This document shows positions 1 through 11,394 of a DNA stretch of 64,000 nucleotides, piece after piece. The stretch spans positions 248,001 through 312,000 of the forward strand of contig JACPVF010000007.1 of assembly GCA_016191845.1 (NCBI GenBank), read 5' to 3'. This DNA comes from Chloroflexota bacterium (lineage in GTDB: Bacteria; Chloroflexota; Anaerolineae; Anaerolineales; Villigracilaceae). Position 1 is the first letter of the stretch. The number at the start of each line of letters is the position of its first letter. The notes under the pieces were generated by a model, which was not told the DNA's origin, searched no databases, and saw only the letters and a list, made by a program, of their open reading frames with translations. A program made the position numbers and the translations under genes.

Positions 1-213
1 ATAGCCTGGAACAGTGACAACTTGTCCGCTGCGCTCGAACTGTGGAACAGGTCGTTATGGTCTTGAGAGATCGGCATGTGGATTTACCTTTGGAGTAGAG
101 AAGATACCAAAAAGTATAGCGAGGCCAGATTAACGCCACATGATGCAGAGCGCCTGTTATTAAAACAAGGGCGCATGAGCGGCGATCGGCGGAGGAATGT
201 TGGCAAAAGATAA
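1..213 (+). pseudogene. possible decayed or unknown small coding remnant
   Basis: One frame from base 1 reads 21 codons and then stops at 64-66. The same frame reopens with ATG at 76 and reads 45 codons to TAA at 211-213 (begins MWIYLWSRED, ends RRNVGKR). The composition looks coding-like, but I recognise no family and no good ribosome site precedes ATG 76. It could be the damaged 3' end of a gene lying left of the window, a small hypothetical gene, or chance. Confidence 0.25.
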
Positions 214-401
214 AGAAGAGAGGGAACGGCGTGTTTAGACATGGCGTCTTTAAAGGCGCGAACAGCGCAAAGTTTGAAAATTTTGGAATTCTTTGCGATT
301 CGAAACCTACTGGTTCTTAAAAACTCTCCACGAAAAAGTCATTTCACGGTTAAGGAATGGTCTGTTCCGTTTTATAATTCATTAACTCGATGGAGGAAAA
401 T
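214..401. other. intergenic leader before the lipoprotein gene
   Basis: AT-rich stretch with no gene I can support. A 61-codon open frame beginning at 241 runs across the start of the next gene and has no ribosome site, so I treat it as chance. The final bases hold the ribosome site GGAGG (392-396) used by the lipoprotein gene. Confidence 0.4.
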
Positions 402-2528
402 ATGTTCAAGAATTTTTTTCGTCTGATCTCAGTTGTTTTTGTGATTGTACTTGTGGCCAGTTGCAGCCCGCTGACGCCTGCCGCGCCTCTGGCTTTGCAA
501 AGCCTGCAAACTTCTACTGCAACGCCGTTGCCGTCGCTGACACCGACGGTAGCTTTCTATGATAATTTCTCCCATTCTTATGTCCCATCTGCAACGCCGA
601 CTTTTATTCCCCTGGGGAACATCTCTCCTGACCTGGAAATCATCTCTCCTGAAAATATTGGGCGGCTGGAATTGATTAATCGCTGGGGAAAAGGTAAATT
701 ACTTGAGTCTAAAGTATCCCCTGACAATACCATTGTTGCAACTGCCACCACTACAGGCGTCTACTTATATGATGCTCAAGATTTAAAGCAAATTGGCTAT
801 CTTGGTGTAAATCCGACTGATAGGCAGTTTATGAAAATTGGTTTTAGCCCAGACAGTAAAGTTTTAGCTGTAGCAGGTGCTGAAGTGAGTATTTGGGATG
901 TCGCCTCGCAGAGAAAATCGGGAATCATTCCAATTGAAAAAATTATGCATCAGCCATGGAGCATAGAATTCACTCCAGATGGCAAACATATTGCGATAGA
1001 AGAAATAACTTACTTTTGTGGAGGAGGCGGTATCTTTGCTTTATACACCATTGAAGGTTATAAGGTTTTTGATGCAGCTGAATGCGGACCTAACGAAGGC
1101 GGAATGGATGGCTATTCTCGCATCGTTGATGGCAAATGGTTTTATTTTTTCACTAATCCTAGGTATTTGGATTCAAAAGCCTTTCCTAACGAAGTAATAA
1201 AAGTTGACCTGATCACAGACAAGATTGTTGATGTAATTCGCAACGACGTCTTGCGAGAATTTTATGACATCAGTCCTGACGGGAAACTAGCGGCCTACTC
1301 AATAGGAACAAAAACTGAAGAAAATAATAGTTACACAATGTCGTTTAAAACAGAAATTGTTGATACAGAAACAGGACAAGTCAAGGGTGACAAAATTACA
1401 TGGCAATCACCCACAAATAATCAACAGTTTCAAACATGGCCTAATTCTTCAAACGATATTGTCAGGAATGACAAATTGGTTTTTGCAAACATAGATTCTG
1501 GTTCGAGGGGATACTATTTTGACAAAAACGGAAATAAACTAATCTTTCCAACGTTTGGTTCAATTTCCGTTTTGGATGTAAGAACAGGCGAATTTGACTA
1601 CTCCATCTCATCAGCCAGCATTGAGGACAGATTTGGTTATATAGGTTTAAATCTAGACGGTTCACGCATGGTTCTAGGCTGGCAGAAAATCGAGCCAGGT
1701 GGCTTTTATATTGATAATTCAAGATTTGTTGGATACACACTGAAAATGGTGGATACCATGACAGGCGAAATAATATGGAGTCATGATCCCAACGGATCAC
1801 GCCTAGAACAGATTCTGCCAGGCGCCGACTCGTCAACAATGTTGGTTGAAGATAATCTTGGGTTGCATGTGTGGAATCTAAAAAGTGGTGCAGAAGAGCG
1901 TTCCATTGCCAATGCGGGCGCCGTTTACCAATCCCCTGATGGGCAGCAATATATTTTTGTTGCAAATAATATAGTTCATTTTTGGGATGTAAAAAACTGG
2001 AAAGACCTAACCACCTTTGCTGGAGGGGAACTTCATTACGTGCGAAAAATCAGTCCAATGTCAAAAAACGGCAGAATCGCAATACTTTACACACTTGGAG
2101 AGGATCCCTGGGCAGACAGACGAGTTGCTGTCTTTGATATTCAAGCAGGGAAAAAAGTTTACGAATTAAATGAGGATAAAAGCAATTTGGGGCTCATAGG
2201 CAGCCAGCCTTATTTTGTTAATACGCGAAACGATGGATATGTCGAATTATGGTCAATCGATCAGAACACCCCCATAAACATTTTTTTGGAAAAGAACGTT
2301 TCAGGCGCTTTATGGTGGGACACAAGTAGTTCCCTTTTATCACCAGATAATCAAATGTTTGTAACACCTACCAATAACAATGAGATTGAATTTTGGGATG
2401 TAAAAAGTGGCAAGTTGCTGGCAAAGGTATTAAAGTGTAACAATCCTATATTTAGCCCAGATGGTCGTACATTGGTAACCGTCGGCGATGACGGAACGTT
2501 TTGGGTCTGGGGCGTGAAAAAACAATAA
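402..2528 (+). CDS. WD40/beta-propeller-like lipoprotein
   Basis: Predicted surface lipoprotein of 708 residues. The first ATG of the open frame (390) overlaps the ribosome site GGAGG at 392-396, so ATG 402 is the better start. The N-terminus (MFKNFFRLISVVFVIVLVAS then Cys) is a lipoprotein signal with lipobox VASC, followed by a Thr/Pro-rich linker. The rest carries scattered WD40/YVTN-like blades: S-P-D-x-K turns followed by IWDV, VWNL, FWDV, EFWDV and a final WVWGV. This predicts one or two beta-propellers of the type that mediate protein contacts outside the cell. The exact role is unknown. The gene stands alone, more AT-rich than its right-hand neighbours, and shares a bidirectional terminator with the convergent acnA. 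Confidence 0.75.
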   Translation: MFKNFFRLISVVFVIVLVASCSPLTPAAPLALQSLQTSTATPLPSLTPTVAFYDNFSHSYVPSATPTFIPLGNISPDLEIISPENIGRLELINRWGKGKLLESKVSPDNTIVATATTTGVYLYDAQDLKQIGYLGVNPTDRQFMKIGFSPDSKVLAVAGAEVSIWDVASQRKSGIIPIEKIMHQPWSIEFTPDGKHIAIEEITYFCGGGGIFALYTIEGYKVFDAAECGPNEGGMDGYSRIVDGKWFYFFTNPRYLDSKAFPNEVIKVDLITDKIVDVIRNDVLREFYDISPDGKLAAYSIGTKTEENNSYTMSFKTEIVDTETGQVKGDKITWQSPTNNQQFQTWPNSSNDIVRNDKLVFANIDSGSRGYYFDKNGNKLIFPTFGSISVLDVRTGEFDYSISSASIEDRFGYIGLNLDGSRMVLGWQKIEPGGFYIDNSRFVGYTLKMVDTMTGEIIWSHDPNGSRLEQILPGADSSTMLVEDNLGLHVWNLKSGAEERSIANAGAVYQSPDGQQYIFVANNIVHFWDVKNWKDLTTFAGGELHYVRKISPMSKNGRIAILYTLGEDPWADRRVAVFDIQAGKKVYELNEDKSNLGLIGSQPYFVNTRNDGYVELWSIDQNTPINIFLEKNVSGALWWDTSSSLLSPDNQMFVTPTNNNEIEFWDVKSGKLLAKVLKCNNPIFSPDGRTLVTVGDDGTFWVWGVKKQ

Positions 2529-2577
2529 GAAACTCATCCTCGCCTTCAGTTACAATGCATTCGCGTTCCAGCAACAA

Positions 2578-2609
2578 AAAAGAGACTCATCTCACGACGA
2601 GTCTCTTTT
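2578..2609. terminator. bidirectional intrinsic terminator
   Basis: An 11-bp perfect stem (AAAAGAGACTC at 2578-2588 with GAGTCTCTTTT at 2599-2609) and a 10-base loop lie between two convergent genes. The A-run on one side and T-run on the other suit termination from both directions. Confidence 0.85.
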
Positions 2610-2630
2610 GATTCACTTACCAATCACCAA

Positions 2631-5327
<2,697 letters not shown>

Positions 5328-5352
5328 GGCTTACTCCTTTGGTGGGTGAGGT

Positions 5353-5415
5353 GCACCACAAAATCACGAAGGATTCAAAGGAGCGCCTTTGCCATCCTTG
5401 GGGTTCTTGTGGTGC
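5353..5415. repeat. imperfect palindromic element (REP/MITE-like)
   Basis: A roughly 63-base imperfect inverted repeat. The outer arms GCACCACAA/TTGTGGTGC and inner arms AAGGAT/ATCCTT and CAAAGG/CCTTTG enclose a short centre. It sits between two minus-strand genes and resembles the dispersed accACAAAG...CTTTGtggt palindromes common in environmental bacterial genomes. It may act in RNA stability or be a non-autonomous mobile remnant. Confidence 0.55.
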
Positions 5416-5468
5416 GGTTTACAATTTTACTGCGAGTTGGGATTTATTTCCAAACTACGGAACGCGAG

Positions 5469-6518
5469 TCACTTGTGCATGCCCGTCAATTCGCCGCGGA
5501 GCGACGCAACCAGTTGCGTCCGTTCGGCTTCGGGCAGGAAGGCCGCTTCGGCGGCAGTGAGGATGGTTCCCTTCAATACGTCGAAGGGGATCTCCAGTTC
5601 GTCGCAAACCATGTGGTACTCGTGGCTGAGCGTGATGCGCGAGACGCTGGGATCGTCGGTATTGACGGTACATTTCAAGCCCTGGTTGAGCATCGAGGCC
5701 AGCGGATGCCTGCCCAAATTTGGGATCACGCCCGACTGGTAATTGCTGGTGACGCACACTTCGAAGATCGTGCCGCGCTCGGCGGCCAGCGCGGTGACCT
5801 CGTCCTCTTCAAGCACACGCACACCATGACCGATGCGCTCCGCGCCCAGCATCTCGATGGCTTCACGGACGTTCGCGGCGGGCCCCCACTCGCCCGCGTG
5901 AATGGTGATGCGCAGCCCCGCCTGGCGCGCCTCGCGAAAGATGCTTTCGAAGGGCGCAGCGGGGAATTCGGCTTCGTTGCCTGCCAAGTCGAGTCCCAAC
6001 AACCCATCCTTGATGTGTTCCGCGGCCAGCCAGGCCACCTGCTCGGCCAACTCGGCGCTCTCGTGGCGGTTGACCGAGGCGATCAATCCCACTTTGATGC
6101 CAAACTCCTCCGCCGCTTCCTGCGCGCTGCGGATGACCCATTCCATCACATCGTGCAGGGGAAAGCCCTCCGCACGGCTGAGGGCTACGGGCGTGAAGCG
6201 CAACTCCATATAGCGGACGTTATCGCGGACGGCGTCCTCCACCGCCTCGCGCGTGATGCGATGAATCACATCGGGCGAGCGGTAGAACAGACGCAAGGTT
6301 TTGAACTTTTCGAGGAAGTTACTGAAGGTCAGCGGGTCCTGGTCTTGCACCTGCACCAGTCCGCTCAGGCGCAGCATGCTGGCAGGGATGGTAATGCCGT
6401 GCGCGCGTGCAATGTCGAGCATGGTGGTCAGGCGCAAAGAGCCCTCCAGGTGGCGGTGTAATTCCACCTTGGGGAGGGCATGATAGACGTTCAATGGCGC
6501 GGTATCGGGTTGGACCAA
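5469..6518 (-). CDS. add: adenosine deaminase family protein
   Basis: Zinc-dependent amidohydrolase of 349 residues that deaminates adenosine or a related purine nucleoside. Family motifs are the metal-binding PKVELHRHLEGS near residue 20, the IHAGEW segment around residue 200, IGHG a little later, and VNTDDPSVS near residue 290. The open frame has no ATG before the first metal motif. The likely start is TTG at 6518, preceded by AGAGG four bases upstream. It lies 60 bases downstream of secA on the same strand and may be co-transcribed with it. The subfamily also includes aminodeoxyfutalosine and adenine deaminases, which sequence reading alone cannot separate, so the symbol is provisional. 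Confidence 0.85.
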   Translation of the reverse strand: MVQPDTAPLNVYHALPKVELHRHLEGSLRLTTMLDIARAHGITIPASMLRLSGLVQVQDQDPLTFSNFLEKFKTLRLFYRSPDVIHRITREAVEDAVRDNVRYMELRFTPVALSRAEGFPLHDVMEWVIRSAQEAAEEFGIKVGLIASVNRHESAELAEQVAWLAAEHIKDGLLGLDLAGNEAEFPAAPFESIFREARQAGLRITIHAGEWGPAANVREAIEMLGAERIGHGVRVLEEDEVTALAAERGTIFEVCVTSNYQSGVIPNLGRHPLASMLNQGLKCTVNTDDPSVSRITLSHEYHMVCDELEIPFDVLKGTILTAAEAAFLPEAERTQLVASLRGELTGMHK

Positions 6519-6578
6519 GAGACCTCTAAATGTCGTCCAAAGGAGGATCGAGACTCACGCTCCGAGATTCTTCGTCGA

Positions 6579-9500
6579 CTAGCGTCGGCGGCGTTTGCGC
6601 TTCTTGCCGTCGCCGTCAGCCTCGGCGGTTTCTTCTTCCGTCTCGACGGCTGTGGCTTCGCCCGCTTCCACAGGCGCGATCTCCACGCGGCGCGGCGTGA
6701 CGGTGAAGATACGTCCCACCACCTGGCTGCGGATGTCGGTGAGCAATTGCTGGAACAGTTCCGAGGCCTTGCTCTTGTATTGTACCAGCGGGTCACGCTG
6801 GGCGTAGGCTTCCAAACCGATGGAAATGCGCAGCGCCTCGACGCGCGTCAAATAATCGACCCACAACTCGGTGATGGACCCGAGCAGGAGCTGGCGATGG
6901 ACTTCGTTCAGGACGTAGCGCCCGATCTCGTTGATTAGCGTCTGCCGGTCCTCGGACCCGAGGCCTGTCACCGTTTCGTTGAGACGTTCCTCGCCGAAGG
7001 CATTCTTCGCCGCGGGGCCGAAGTCCGCCAGACGTTGGGCGTTGGCCGAAATGCGGTTGTATTCGCCCTGGCCCCAGGCCAGTTGCTGGGCCTGTTCGGC
7101 GGCCTCGAGGTGTTCGAGCACTTCGTCGGTCAGGTCTCTGACCTCGCGGCCGTCCAGCAATTGCGCGGCCAGGAAGATGTACGTGAAGCGATTGACCACC
7201 TGCTTGATCTGGCGGTGCGTGCGCTGGTCGAAGGCGGTGCGCGCAGCCTGTGTCAACGAAAGCAACAGGCGCATCTCGGAAGTTTCATTGTCACCCTCGA
7301 GGTTCGCCGAAAGCGATTGCACATCGCGCAGGATCTGGCCGTTCTCGCCGACCAGCCGTTCGCGTTGACGGTCGAGCGCGGTCCGCGAAGCAGACAGGAT
7401 CTGCTCGGCGGCGGCATCCCAATCCGCTGAGTCAAATTTGAGGCCGAGTGATTCGCCCAGGCGGTTCTCGATGCCCGCCACCAGACGGGATGCGTAGGCC
7501 GAGGTCAACATCGCGCCGACCATGTCGAGGATGTCATCCTTGACGCTGTTCGGGTCGTCGCCCAGGGCACGCATCAGGTCATTCGGCAGCTTCAGCGGAT
7601 TGCGCGCCAGCGCGCTGATCTCCTCGAGCATCTTCTGCGGGCGCGGCATTTCTTCCAGATCGCGCAATCCCTGGAAGTATGCATCGATGGCTTCCTCGCG
7701 CTCGGAGATCTGGGCATTGAGAGCCTCCTCGGTCTTCTCGACCGAAGTCTCGATGGCACGCCAGGTGTGGGCCTGCTCGGTCTCCACCGCACGGCGGACG
7801 ATCTCGCGCACGGCGTTGGGCAGGTCCCCGCCCAGGGCGTGGAGTTCGTCGAGCACCAGCGACATGCCGAAGCTGGGGAAGAGTTTCCCATCGGACATAA
7901 AGGGCGGCTGGATCTGCTCGAGCCAGGCGACCAGCTTCCACGGGCCTTCCTCGTCGGCCAGGCCCGCCTCGACACGGCGTTCCGCCTCGGTCTCCAGCAT
8001 CTCGGCCACATCGTCGCTCAGATCATCCTTGACGAAGATGCGGTCGCGCTGCGAGTAGATCTGCATGCGCTGCTTGTTGAGCACGTCATCGTATTCGAGC
8101 AGGTGCTTGCGGACATCGAAGTTCGCGCCCTCGATGCGGTGCTGCGACTGCTCGATGATATTGCCGACCAGCCCCACTTCCAGCGGCAGGGAGTCATCCA
8201 CTTTGAGACGTTCCATCAGGTTGCTGACTTGCGAACCGCCCTGGATGCGCATCAGGTCATCTTCGAGCGACAGGTAGAAGCGCGAAGAACCAGGGTCGCC
8301 CTGACGAGCGGCGCGGCCGCGCAACTGATTATCGATGCGGCGCGCTTCGTGGCGTTCCGAGCCGATGACGTGCAGACCGCCCAGTGATTTGACAGCCTCC
8401 ATCTCATCGAAATATTGCAGGAAAAGTTTGACCTCGGCGTCGTAGATGCCGTGCAGCGATGGGTCCACCTTGAGCAGGGCCTGACGGCGCTCTTCGAGGG
8501 TCATATCGAACGGGTCTTCGTAGCCCGCCTTGCGCAGCACCCGGTTGACCGCCGAGATGACTTCCTCGGCCAGTTCGCCGCCCAGTTTGATGTCCACACC
8601 GCGGCCCGCCATGTTGGTGGCGATGGTCACAGCGCCGAAGGCGCCCGCACCCGCGATGATCTGCGACTCTTCCGTGTGCTTGCGGGCGTTCAACACCTCA
8701 TGCGGGATGCCCGCTTGCAGCACCGCCTTGAGACGGTCCGTATACTTTTCGTCGAGGCGCAGGATGCTGCACAGGGCCAGCAGATTGGACGGGTCCTCGG
8801 GGTTGATATTGGTCATCCCGTACGGCTGGACGAACTTGCGCATCTCGTCGGGCTTGAGGTTTTCGAGCGGCGCATTGAACGGAACCAGCTCCGAGATCAG
8901 GCGGCCGTCTTCTTCGCGGTTGTTGGCCTGGAACCAGGCGTTCCGCACCAGCAAGACCTGGGCCAGGCGGCGGACGGGTTCCGCGCGCATGCGGCTCGAG
9001 ATGCGTTCCGAGGCATCCACCGAGGTGGTGCCCAGCAGGATGGGACGTCCCATCACATGATTGCGCAACACATCCTGCATGATGGCGCGCAGCTTCATTT
9101 CCACGCTGCGGTAGATGACGTCGGGATAATCCTTGCGGCGATAGAAAATCTTGCCGCCCCCGTTGCCAGGCTCGTAATAGGTATACTGATACCCCTCGTC
9201 GTCCTTGGCCTTCTTCTCGACCAGGGTGGCATTGGATTTGAGCGACTGGAATTCGAGGTTGGTCGGGATGGGCGAAACTTCCAGCTTGTAGATCTTGTCG
9301 AATTCCTCCGCTTCGGTCAGGGCGGTACCCGTCATACCCGCCAGCTTCTTATACATGCGGAAGTAATTTTGCAGCGTAATGGTGGCGTAGGTGACGTTCT
9401 CCGGCTCGACCTTGACACCTTCCTTCGCCTCCACAGCTTGATGCAGGCCGTCGCTCCAACGACGCCCAGGCATGAGGCGGCCCGTGAACTCGTCCACGAT

Positions 9501-10592
9501 GACGACCTTGCTGCCCTGAACCAGATATTCCTTGTTGCGATGGAAGAGGAACTGCGCGCGCAATGCTTGTTCAAGAAAACCCGACAGGCGCGCCTGCTCG
9601 GGAGTCAAATCCTCGGGGCGGTCGGGATCCATCAACGGCTGACCAAGCATCTGCTCGACGAGGGCGATGCCCGCCTCGGTCAGGCTGACGTTGCGGTCCT
9701 TTTCATTGATCTCGACATACTCGGGCTTGATCTGGCGCACGATCTGGGCCATCTTGCCATACCACTCCAGGTCGCCCGAGGAGGGTCCCGAAATGATGAG
9801 CGGAGTGCGGGCCTCGTCGATCAGCACGTTGTCCACCTCGTCCACGATGGCGAAGTGATGTCCGCGCTGGACGCGGTCTTCCAGACGCATGGTCATGTTG
9901 TCGCGCAGATAGTCGAAACCGAACTCGGAGTTGGTGCCATACGTGATGTCGGTGACATAAGCCTCGACACGGTCCACCAACCGCAGGTGATGCTGATCCT
10001 CGTGTGGGGATTCGCGCTCGAAATCCACGACGAAAGCCTTCTTGCCATTCTCGGTGGCGGCCGCCATTTGCAGCACGCCAACGGACAAACCAAGCATGTG
10101 AAAGATGGGCGCCATCCAGCGCGCATCGCGGCGGGCCAGGTAATCGTTGACCGTCACCAGGTGCACACCGCGCCCCATGATGGAGTTCAGGTATAGTGGC
10201 AGGGTCGCCACCAGGGTCTTGCCTTCGCCCGTACGCATCTCGGCGATCTCGCCGTGATGCAGGGTGGCCCCGCCGATCAACTGCACATCGTAATGGCGCA
10301 GACCAATGGTCCGCTTGGAGGCCTCACGCACCGCGGCAAAAGCCTCGGGCATGATCTCATCCAGCGCCTCCTGCTCAGCCTTGAATGCTTCCTTCTCATC
10401 GAGGTCCTCCACATTACCGACCAAATCGCGCACACGTTCACGGAACTCATCCGTCTTGGCGCGCAACTGCTCATCGGTCAGCGCCTCGAATTGGGGCTCC
10501 AGGTCATTGACCTGCTTGACCAGATCGCCCAGTTTCTGAACTGTTTTCTTTGTGGGGTCGCCACTGAATAGTTTTACGAAGTTTTTTAGCAT
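6579..10592 (-). CDS. secA: preprotein translocase ATPase SecA, extended
   Basis: Motor ATPase that pushes unfolded preproteins through SecYEG at the inner face of the membrane. Walker A MRTGEGKT lies at residues 119-126, Walker B DEVD at 251-254 followed by LIDEARTPLIISG, and YGTNSEFGFDYLRDNM at about 218-233. The helicase end GRAARQGDPGSSRFYLSLEDDL is intact. At 1337 residues it is about 430 longer than E. coli SecA. There is a short insertion near residues 175-210. A much larger insertion (about 350 residues) separates the conserved DDVLNKQR block from the ELWVDYLTRVEALR...YAQRDPLVQYK block. The usual C-terminal Cys/His zinc motif is absent and the protein ends in a basic KKRKRRRR tail. 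ATG 10592 follows AAAGG, and an extended -10 is visible upstream. Confidence 0.95.
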   Translation of the reverse strand: MLKNFVKLFSGDPTKKTVQKLGDLVKQVNDLEPQFEALTDEQLRAKTDEFRERVRDLVGNVEDLDEKEAFKAEQEALDEIMPEAFAAVREASKRTIGLRHYDVQLIGGATLHHGEIAEMRTGEGKTLVATLPLYLNSIMGRGVHLVTVNDYLARRDARWMAPIFHMLGLSVGVLQMAAATENGKKAFVVDFERESPHEDQHHLRLVDRVEAYVTDITYGTNSEFGFDYLRDNMTMRLEDRVQRGHHFAIVDEVDNVLIDEARTPLIISGPSSGDLEWYGKMAQIVRQIKPEYVEINEKDRNVSLTEAGIALVEQMLGQPLMDPDRPEDLTPEQARLSGFLEQALRAQFLFHRNKEYLVQGSKVVIVDEFTGRLMPGRRWSDGLHQAVEAKEGVKVEPENVTYATITLQNYFRMYKKLAGMTGTALTEAEEFDKIYKLEVSPIPTNLEFQSLKSNATLVEKKAKDDEGYQYTYYEPGNGGGKIFYRRKDYPDVIYRSVEMKLRAIMQDVLRNHVMGRPILLGTTSVDASERISSRMRAEPVRRLAQVLLVRNAWFQANNREEDGRLISELVPFNAPLENLKPDEMRKFVQPYGMTNINPEDPSNLLALCSILRLDEKYTDRLKAVLQAGIPHEVLNARKHTEESQIIAGAGAFGAVTIATNMAGRGVDIKLGGELAEEVISAVNRVLRKAGYEDPFDMTLEERRQALLKVDPSLHGIYDAEVKLFLQYFDEMEAVKSLGGLHVIGSERHEARRIDNQLRGRAARQGDPGSSRFYLSLEDDLMRIQGGSQVSNLMERLKVDDSLPLEVGLVGNIIEQSQHRIEGANFDVRKHLLEYDDVLNKQRMQIYSQRDRIFVKDDLSDDVAEMLETEAERRVEAGLADEEGPWKLVAWLEQIQPPFMSDGKLFPSFGMSLVLDELHALGGDLPNAVREIVRRAVETEQAHTWRAIETSVEKTEEALNAQISEREEAIDAYFQGLRDLEEMPRPQKMLEEISALARNPLKLPNDLMRALGDDPNSVKDDILDMVGAMLTSAYASRLVAGIENRLGESLGLKFDSADWDAAAEQILSASRTALDRQRERLVGENGQILRDVQSLSANLEGDNETSEMRLLLSLTQAARTAFDQRTHRQIKQVVNRFTYIFLAAQLLDGREVRDLTDEVLEHLEAAEQAQQLAWGQGEYNRISANAQRLADFGPAAKNAFGEERLNETVTGLGSEDRQTLINEIGRYVLNEVHRQLLLGSITELWVDYLTRVEALRISIGLEAYAQRDPLVQYKSKASELFQQLLTDIRSQVVGRIFTVTPRRVEIAPVEAGEATAVETEEETAEADGDGKKRKRRRR

Positions 10593-10612
10593 TCCTGAAC
10601 CTTTCGGGCGGA

Positions 10613-10622
10613 ATTATAGCAT
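10613..10622 (-). promoter_or_regulatory. extended -10 promoter element of secA
   Basis: The minus strand reads TGCTATAAT here, an extended -10 (TGnTATAAT), about 20 bases before the secA start codon. No convincing -35 box is visible, as is usual for extended -10 promoters. Confidence 0.55.
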
Positions 10623-10780
10623 GGCGAGGTTGGAGGAATATAAGAGAAACAGCCTGATACTTCAGGAAAAGAATTTATGGATTGTCGGGGATGCTATATA
10701 TCCCACCCACGCGTAAATCCAGGTCGCCTGCGTCTATTTTGCTGGCGAACGCTGCAAAATCGCCCGCGAATTCCGTTCAT

Positions 10781-10814
10781 TAAGCCAGGGATTTTACCGA
10801 AAATCGCTGGCTTA
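10781..10814. repeat. inverted repeat related to neighbouring terminator arms
   Basis: TAAGCCAG (10781-10788) pairs with CTGGCTTA (10807-10814), and inner GATTTT pairs with AAAATC, forming an interrupted hairpin. Its arms share the AGCCAG...TTAA words of the perfect hairpin at 10827-10856, so the two may be duplicated copies. Nothing else recognisable lies in 10623-10780. Confidence 0.5.
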
Positions 10815-10826
10815 ATTCAAACAAAA

Positions 10827-10856
10827 AGCCAGCTTAATTATGCAATTAAGCTGGCT
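10827..10856 (-). terminator. intrinsic terminator of the HU-like gene
   Basis: A perfect 13-bp stem (10827-10839 with 10844-10856) closes an ATGC loop. On the minus strand it is followed by TTTTTGTTTG, giving a standard intrinsic terminator 20 bases after the stop codon of the 10877-11269 gene. Confidence 0.85.
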
Positions 10857-10876
10857 CAATTGGAGAAAATTCCAAG

Positions 10877-11269
10877 CTAGACCTCAATAAGATCCTCGGG
10901 ATGGGCAGCATTCCACAGGGCAATCATGTCAGCTTCTTCCTTACCAATATTCTGGGCGTTCTGCCACTTGCCGCGGAACTCGGCGTTGACCCGTTTCACC
11001 AGGTCGGGGTTCACGCGCACGCTGATCTCGATGGAGCCATCTTTCTTACCGATCGGCCTGAAATGCGTTCCATTCGGCAATTGGATGATACGCCCGGCCT
11101 TGAGGGCCTGTTCCATCACCGCATCCATAAAGGTCAGCACAGACAATACGGAACTCATGCTCTCGTTCGAACCAACCGTGATTTGCTCCACCAGTTCCTT
11201 ATCACCCAAAGGGGTGGCAGGTTCCAGCCGCGGTCCAAACTCGGTCCATGCCTGAATTTTCTTTGCCAT
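10877..11269 (-). CDS. HU/IHF-like DNA-binding domain protein
   Basis: Small protein of 130 residues. Residues about 25-110 have the HU/IHF pattern: an N-terminal helix with LGDKELVEQI, a second helix ending VMEQALKAGRIIQLPNGTHFRP, then ISVRVNPDLVKRVN. The central AGRIIQLPNGTHF matches the helix-to-sheet transition (kG..v.l...G.F) of the fold. It therefore resembles the divergent HU-like group more than true HU, and the DNA-binding arm is not obvious. The first ATG (11278) is only one base from GGAG. The ATG at 11269 is ten bases away and preferred. It is monocistronic with its own terminator. Function is inferred: nucleoid or regulatory DNA binding. Confidence 0.6.
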   Translation of the reverse strand: MAKKIQAWTEFGPRLEPATPLGDKELVEQITVGSNESMSSVLSVLTFMDAVMEQALKAGRIIQLPNGTHFRPIGKKDGSIEISVRVNPDLVKRVNAEFRGKWQNAQNIGKEEADMIALWNAAHPEDLIEV

Positions 11270-11394
11270 TTTGTTCATTCTCCTTTACTATGGAATGTGA
11301 TTACACTGGACATGCCAGAAAATCAAAACGCAAAAAGATTAATCAAAATTGTAGAGTGCCCAACTTTCGCATTAGATTTACATTTCCTATAAAT

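Noticed and set aside
241-426. 61-codon open frame before the lipoprotein gene
   Set aside because: It has no ribosome site, overlaps the lipoprotein start and shows no recognisable pattern.
8415-10196. 593-codon plus-strand open frame
   Set aside because: Antisense shadow of secA; the minus-strand frame has all SecA motifs.
10677-10880. 67-codon plus-strand frame
   Set aside because: It is made of the hairpin region between secA and the HU-like gene and has no ribosome site.
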